DNA of 8,157 nt from Microbacteriaceae bacterium. GTDB lineage: Bacteria; Actinomycetota; Actinomycetes; Actinomycetales; Microbacteriaceae. Below, piece after piece: positions 5,918 through 8,157 of the stretch. Both the position numbers and the translations under genes were made by a program. The stretch lies in contig JAODAY010000062.1 of the NCBI GenBank assembly GCA_025463665.1, positions 1 through 8,157 of the forward strand, given 5' to 3'. Positions within the stretch are counted from its first letter, which is position 1. Every line of letters begins with the position of its first letter. The notes under the pieces were generated by a model that worked only from the letters and a program-made list of their open reading frames with translations, did no database searches and had not been told where the DNA came from.

Positions 5918-6379
5918 TCAGTGGCTGAAGAAGCCCCGGTAGTACTCGAAAACGAATCCGACGATCGCGATCAGGCCGACGCTGACGCCGAGGATGGCGA
6001 TCCAGAAGCCCGCGGCGAGGCCGAGGAAGATCATGGCCAGCGAGGCGGCGAGGGCGATCGGCCACCAGCTCCACGGGCTGAAGAAGCCCTGCTCGGCGTC
6101 GCCGTCATCGATGTTCGCGTTGGAGATGTCCTCCGGCAGCTCGCCGCCCTGGGCGCGATGCGTGCGGCCGACATAGAAGGCGATAAGGGCGGATGCCGCG
6201 GCGGCGAGTGCAAGCGCGACCGTGCCCGCCCATTCCACCGAGTGGGTGTCGAATCCGCCGGCCCCGGAGTCCGTGGCGAAATCCATAGAGTCGAAGATGA
6301 CTGTCCAGACGCTGTAGACCACGCAGACGAGAGCGAAGAACCCGGTCAGAATCCAGAACAGTCTCGCGTTGGCACCCAT
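5918..6379 (-). CDS. ctaF: Cytochrome c oxidase subunit IV, actinobacterial type (CtaF)
   Basis: A 153-residue, four-helix membrane subunit of the aa3-type cytochrome c oxidase, part of the actinobacterial bcc-aa3 supercomplex. Hydrophobic segments lie at about 7-29, 50-70, 104-121 and 124-144. Family marks are ANARLFWILTGFF at the N-terminus, LPEDISNANIDDGDAEQGFF (81-100) followed by SPWSWWPI, and the C-terminal EYYRGFFSH. I chose ATG 6379 because AAGGGA lies 7 nt upstream and the protein then begins as the family does; the frame is open to 6559 but the extra 60 residues look non-coding, and ATG 6397 is a weaker alternative. In most actinobacteria this gene sits beside ctaC/ctaD; here none of the other oxidase genes is in view. 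The downstream partner is a glycosyltransferase gene 21 bp away. Confidence 0.93.
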   Translation of the reverse strand: MGANARLFWILTGFFALVCVVYSVWTVIFDSMDFATDSGAGGFDTHSVEWAGTVALALAAAASALIAFYVGRTHRAQGGELPEDISNANIDDGDAEQGFFSPWSWWPIALAASLAMIFLGLAAGFWIAILGVSVGLIAIVGFVFEYYRGFFSH

Positions 6380-6706
6380 GGTCTCGTCCCTTGTCATCGG
6401 TGGTGTACTCCCGTTCCATCTAACTCCACTGGCGCTCGCCGGGGAAGAGCGGAGGGCACCTGGTCGACGGGCGGGCGAGAGCGCCCACGCAACGCGAGAC
6501 TCGCGCCCGGGATTACTCCCGTGACCGGCTCTAAATGCGCGTGACGGGAGCCGAGGCATCCGGATCTAGCACACCGACTGGCGGCCGACAAGATCGGCAG
6601 TGCCCGGTGATTTCGGGCGTACCGTGATTCACAGTGCTGGACAGAGTGGGGCTCATGATCAGACCCGGTGACCCCCAGGTGCAGCGAGCGGGTGGAGGCC
6701 CACAGA
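6380..6706. other. Divergent intergenic region between ctaF and the hypothetical gene
   Basis: A 327-bp stretch carrying the promoters of ctaF (minus) and of the 6707 gene (plus), though I could not identify convincing -35/-10 pairs for either. It holds several short inverted repeats: GGGCG-AGAG-CGCCC near 6472-6485, CGCGAG-A-CTCGCG at 6493-6505, a spaced pair CTCCCGT/ACGGGAG around 6516-6550, GCCGA/TCGGC near 6584-6598, and GCCCG/CGGGC at 6602-6618. Since neither neighbour ends here, these are not ordinary gene-end terminators. The open frames inside it show no consistent codon bias. Confidence 0.4.
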
Positions 6707-7048
6707 ATGATGAAGCTGAAATATGCCGGAGGTGAGATCTACATCAGTGATCTGGCGAGCGCGGTTCTGCTGCGATACGCCAAGACACTTGCCATGCGGT
6801 CGTCGTCGGACACGGTGACCCTGCCCGCCATCACGATGGAGGGGTTGACTGGAGACACGCACATGCTCATCGGGCCGACGAGTGAGATCCTCGTGATTCC
6901 GACGACGGAGACCGCTCGCGACATCGACGACAGCGAGGCGATCGCCGTGATGGAGAGGCGCACGGCGGAGTTGCAGCCCCACCGCCCGATGGGCAGCAAC
7001 GGATACTCGTTAGATGAGACATACCCCGACGAATTCGGGCTTGGGTGA
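6707..7048 (+). CDS. Conserved-looking hypothetical protein (113 aa)
   Basis: I do not recognise a named family. The protein is small, soluble and lacks a signal peptide or membrane helix. Its N-terminal two thirds look like a compact alpha/beta domain: KLKYAGGEIYISDLASAVLL (3-22), an amphipathic helix RYAKTLAMRSSSDTV (23-37), and strand-like segments TLPAITMEG (38-46) and THMLIGPTSEILVIP (51-65). The tail (about 67-113) is acidic and probably disordered. GGAGG at 6694-6698 sits 8 nt before ATG 6707, a strong signal that supports this start over the upstream in-frame start at 6668. The stop overlaps the start of the downstream hydrolase gene (TGATG), implying coupled translation and a shared process, possibly as partner or regulator of that enzyme; this is inference from gene order only. 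Confidence 0.8.
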   Translation: MMKLKYAGGEIYISDLASAVLLRYAKTLAMRSSSDTVTLPAITMEGLTGDTHMLIGPTSEILVIPTTETARDIDDSEAIAVMERRTAELQPHRPMGSNGYSLDETYPDEFGLG

Positions 7049-7836
7049 TGACGGGTGGCGAGAGGGCGGCGCGCGCAGCGGGTTACGCGGCCACGCTCAC
7101 ACGCAACGTCGCCCCCGGCGTTCATCGCCTCGAGCACGCACACGTCAACTGCTATCTGATCGAGGATGACATTGGTGTGACCATCGTCGACGCCGCGTTC
7201 CCCGGCACGTGGCCGCTGATCGGCAGGGCGCTGCGTGCCATAGGGCGGTCGCCGTCGAGCGTGCGCGCCCTCGTGCTCACCCACGCGCATTTCGATCACC
7301 TCGGCTTCGCGCGCCGGGTGCGTGAGGAGTGGGGCGTTCCGGTGTGGGCGCACCCCGATGAGGCGTACATCGCCGAGCACCCGTACCGCTATGCTCACGA
7401 GCGGTCGAGGCTGCTTTACCCCGTGCGCTATCCCCGCGCGATCCCCGTGATCCTCGACATGACGAAGGCGGGTGCGTTGAAGGTGCCCGGCATAACCGAC
7501 CTCGAGTTCTTCGAGCCGGGTGACACGCTCGATGTGCCGGGCCGCCCGACGGTGGTGTTCTGCCCCGGGCACACGTTCGGTCACTGCGCTCTTCACCTGC
7601 CCGACCGCGGAGCGCTGCTCGCGGGCGACGCGATCGTCACGTTCAACCCATACACCGCCGCGACCGGCCCGCAAATCGTGTCCGGCGCCGCGACGGCGGA
7701 CAGCGCTCAGGCATTGGCCTCTCTCGAAGCCCTCGAGGCGACGGATGCCGCGACCGTGCTCCCCGGGCACGGGCCCTCGTGGCGCGCCGGCATCGCCTCG
7801 GCCGTGCAGCTGGCACGGGTGGCCGGCCCCTCCTGA
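7048..7836 (+). CDS. MBL-fold metallo-hydrolase
   Basis: A cytoplasmic hydrolase of 262 residues in the metallo-beta-lactamase superfamily. Residue numbers here count from ATG 7048. The fold starts with NCYLIEDDIGVTIVDAAFPG (34-53), where D48 is typical. It carries the zinc motif THAHFDH (H79, H81, D83, H84), then PGHTFGH (H175), GDAI (D194) and PGHG (H241), so all metal ligands expected for a two-metal site are present. Length is normal for a stand-alone MBL hydrolase of the glyoxalase II/RNase Z-like type, with no extra domain. The substrate cannot be predicted; these enzymes include thioesterases, lactonases and phosphodiesterases. The start is ATG 7048 (TGATG overlap with the upstream stop) or GTG 7045 (4-bp overlap); no separate Shine-Dalgarno sequence is seen, so translation probably relies on the upstream gene. 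Confidence 0.9.
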   Translation: MTGGERAARAAGYAATLTRNVAPGVHRLEHAHVNCYLIEDDIGVTIVDAAFPGTWPLIGRALRAIGRSPSSVRALVLTHAHFDHLGFARRVREEWGVPVWAHPDEAYIAEHPYRYAHERSRLLYPVRYPRAIPVILDMTKAGALKVPGITDLEFFEPGDTLDVPGRPTVVFCPGHTFGHCALHLPDRGALLAGDAIVTFNPYTAATGPQIVSGAATADSAQALASLEALEATDAATVLPGHGPSWRAGIASAVQLARVAGPS

Positions 7837-7898
7837 CCGCCCGGCGGTGAATCCGTGGTACTCCCGCGCGGAGCACCGGCGTGGCGGGCGTGCGCGTC

Positions 7899-7904
7899 TA
7901 GATT
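7899..7904 (+). promoter_or_regulatory. Candidate -10 element before the PfkB-family gene
   Basis: TAGATT fits the TANNNT pattern of actinobacterial -10 elements and ends 8 nt before the ATG at 7913. Transcription would begin within about 0-2 nt of the start codon. No -35 hexamer is visible at 16-18 bp spacing, which is usual for such promoters. GGGGAG at 7905-7910 is only 2 nt from the ATG, too close to act as a normal ribosome-binding site. Confidence 0.35.
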
Positions 7905-7912
7905 GGGGAGCC

Positions 7913-8157
7913 ATGACACTCTCTGCCGCCGTCAACGCCCCGTCCGCCCGCGAGCCCCGCCCGCGGATCATCGTCTTCGGCGACGTGGTCAACGACGTCG
8001 TTGCGATTCCCGCCCGTGCCATCCGGCCGTACTGCGACACGCCGAGTTCGATTCGGCGGAGCGCCGGCGGCGCGGCGGCCAACACCGCGGTCTGGCTCGG
8101 CGTGCTCGGTGCGGCGGTTGACTTCGTGGGGATAGCCGGAATCGCCGACGCGGAAAA
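7913..8157 (+). CDS. PfkB-family carbohydrate kinase, N-terminal part (cut by window edge)
   Basis: The first 81 codons of a ribokinase-like sugar or nucleoside kinase, open to the end of the window. The sequence shows the typical opening strand IIVFGDVVNDVVAIP (19-33). It also has the substrate-lid/binding region with SAGGAAANTAVWLGVLG (50-66), which corresponds to the first PfkB signature (GG--AN-A--LA-LG), and then VDFVGIAGIAD. The ATP-binding and catalytic GAGD motif would lie beyond the window. The substrate (ribose, fructose 6-phosphate, adenosine and others) cannot be told from this part. The start ATG 7913 is preceded by a possible -10 element and sits 76 bp after the hydrolase stop, so it may have its own promoter rather than belong to the upstream pair. 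Confidence 0.85.
   Translation, partial: MTLSAAVNAPSAREPRPRIIVFGDVVNDVVAIPARAIRPYCDTPSSIRRSAGGAAANTAVWLGVLGAAVDFVGIAGIADAE

Noticed and set aside
6380..6559. 60-residue N-terminal extension of CtaF
   Set aside because: Arg/Ser/Pro-rich and unlike the family, while ATG 6379 has a well-placed AAGGGA and begins with the family N-terminus.
7836..7848. ACCGCCCGGCGGT palindrome right after the MBL hydrolase stop as a terminator
   Set aside because: With a single central base it cannot form a stable hairpin beyond about 4 bp, and no T-run follows.
6739..8085. Long minus-strand open frame of 448 codons opposite the hypothetical, MBL and PfkB genes
   Set aside because: It is antisense to three well-supported genes, its product is Arg/His-rich with no recognisable domain, and long antisense frames are expected in high-GC DNA.

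Overview
The base composition (roughly 65% G+C, with parts of 4829-5896 clearly above 70%), the E. coli-unlike gene order, an actinobacterial-type cytochrome oxidase subunit IV and an Rv2629-like protein point to a high-GC actinobacterium. Microbacteriaceae or a close relative is my best guess, and it is an inference. Most of the window looks like ordinary chromosomal genes. I see no transposase, phage gene, CRISPR array, tRNA or rRNA.

Left part (1-3118). The window opens in the last 57 codons of a sugar ABC-transporter ATPase (RbsA type). Its stop overlaps the start of an RbsC-type permease (172-1158). A perfect 13-bp hairpin (1185-1215) separates this operon from a convergent, secreted PhoA-type alkaline phosphatase (1231-2922, minus). 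That enzyme keeps the full E. coli-like active site and both disulfide pairs, and it carries a C-terminal Ig-like extension. Upstream of phoA lies a run of four 11-bp units resembling an actinobacterial PHO box (2984-3027), which fits induction by phosphate starvation. Beyond this are two hairpins (3050-3083 and an 18-bp palindrome at 3101-3118) that probably end the transcript of a small unrecognised minus-strand gene (3151-3363).

Middle part (3364-6379). A plus-strand Rv2629/baeRF-like gene (3665-4825) appears to have a promoter placed so that its mRNA would be leaderless. It converges with only 3 bp of spacing on a family 2 glycosyltransferase gene (4829-5896, minus). That gene sits 21 bp downstream of a stand-alone cytochrome c oxidase subunit IV gene, ctaF (5918-6379, minus), with no ctaC, ctaD or ctaE in view.

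Right part (6380-8157). After a 327-bp divergent intergenic region come three plus-strand genes: a small conserved-looking hypothetical (6707-7048), a metallo-beta-lactamase-fold hydrolase translationally coupled to it (7048-7836), and the start of a PfkB-family sugar kinase (7913 to the window edge).

The genes do not form one obvious pathway. I see no compelling undescribed multi-gene system. The most notable points are the PHO-box/PhoA pair, the solitary ctaF with its glycosyltransferase partner, the hypothetical/MBL pair, and the small gene with its possible coupled leader ORF.
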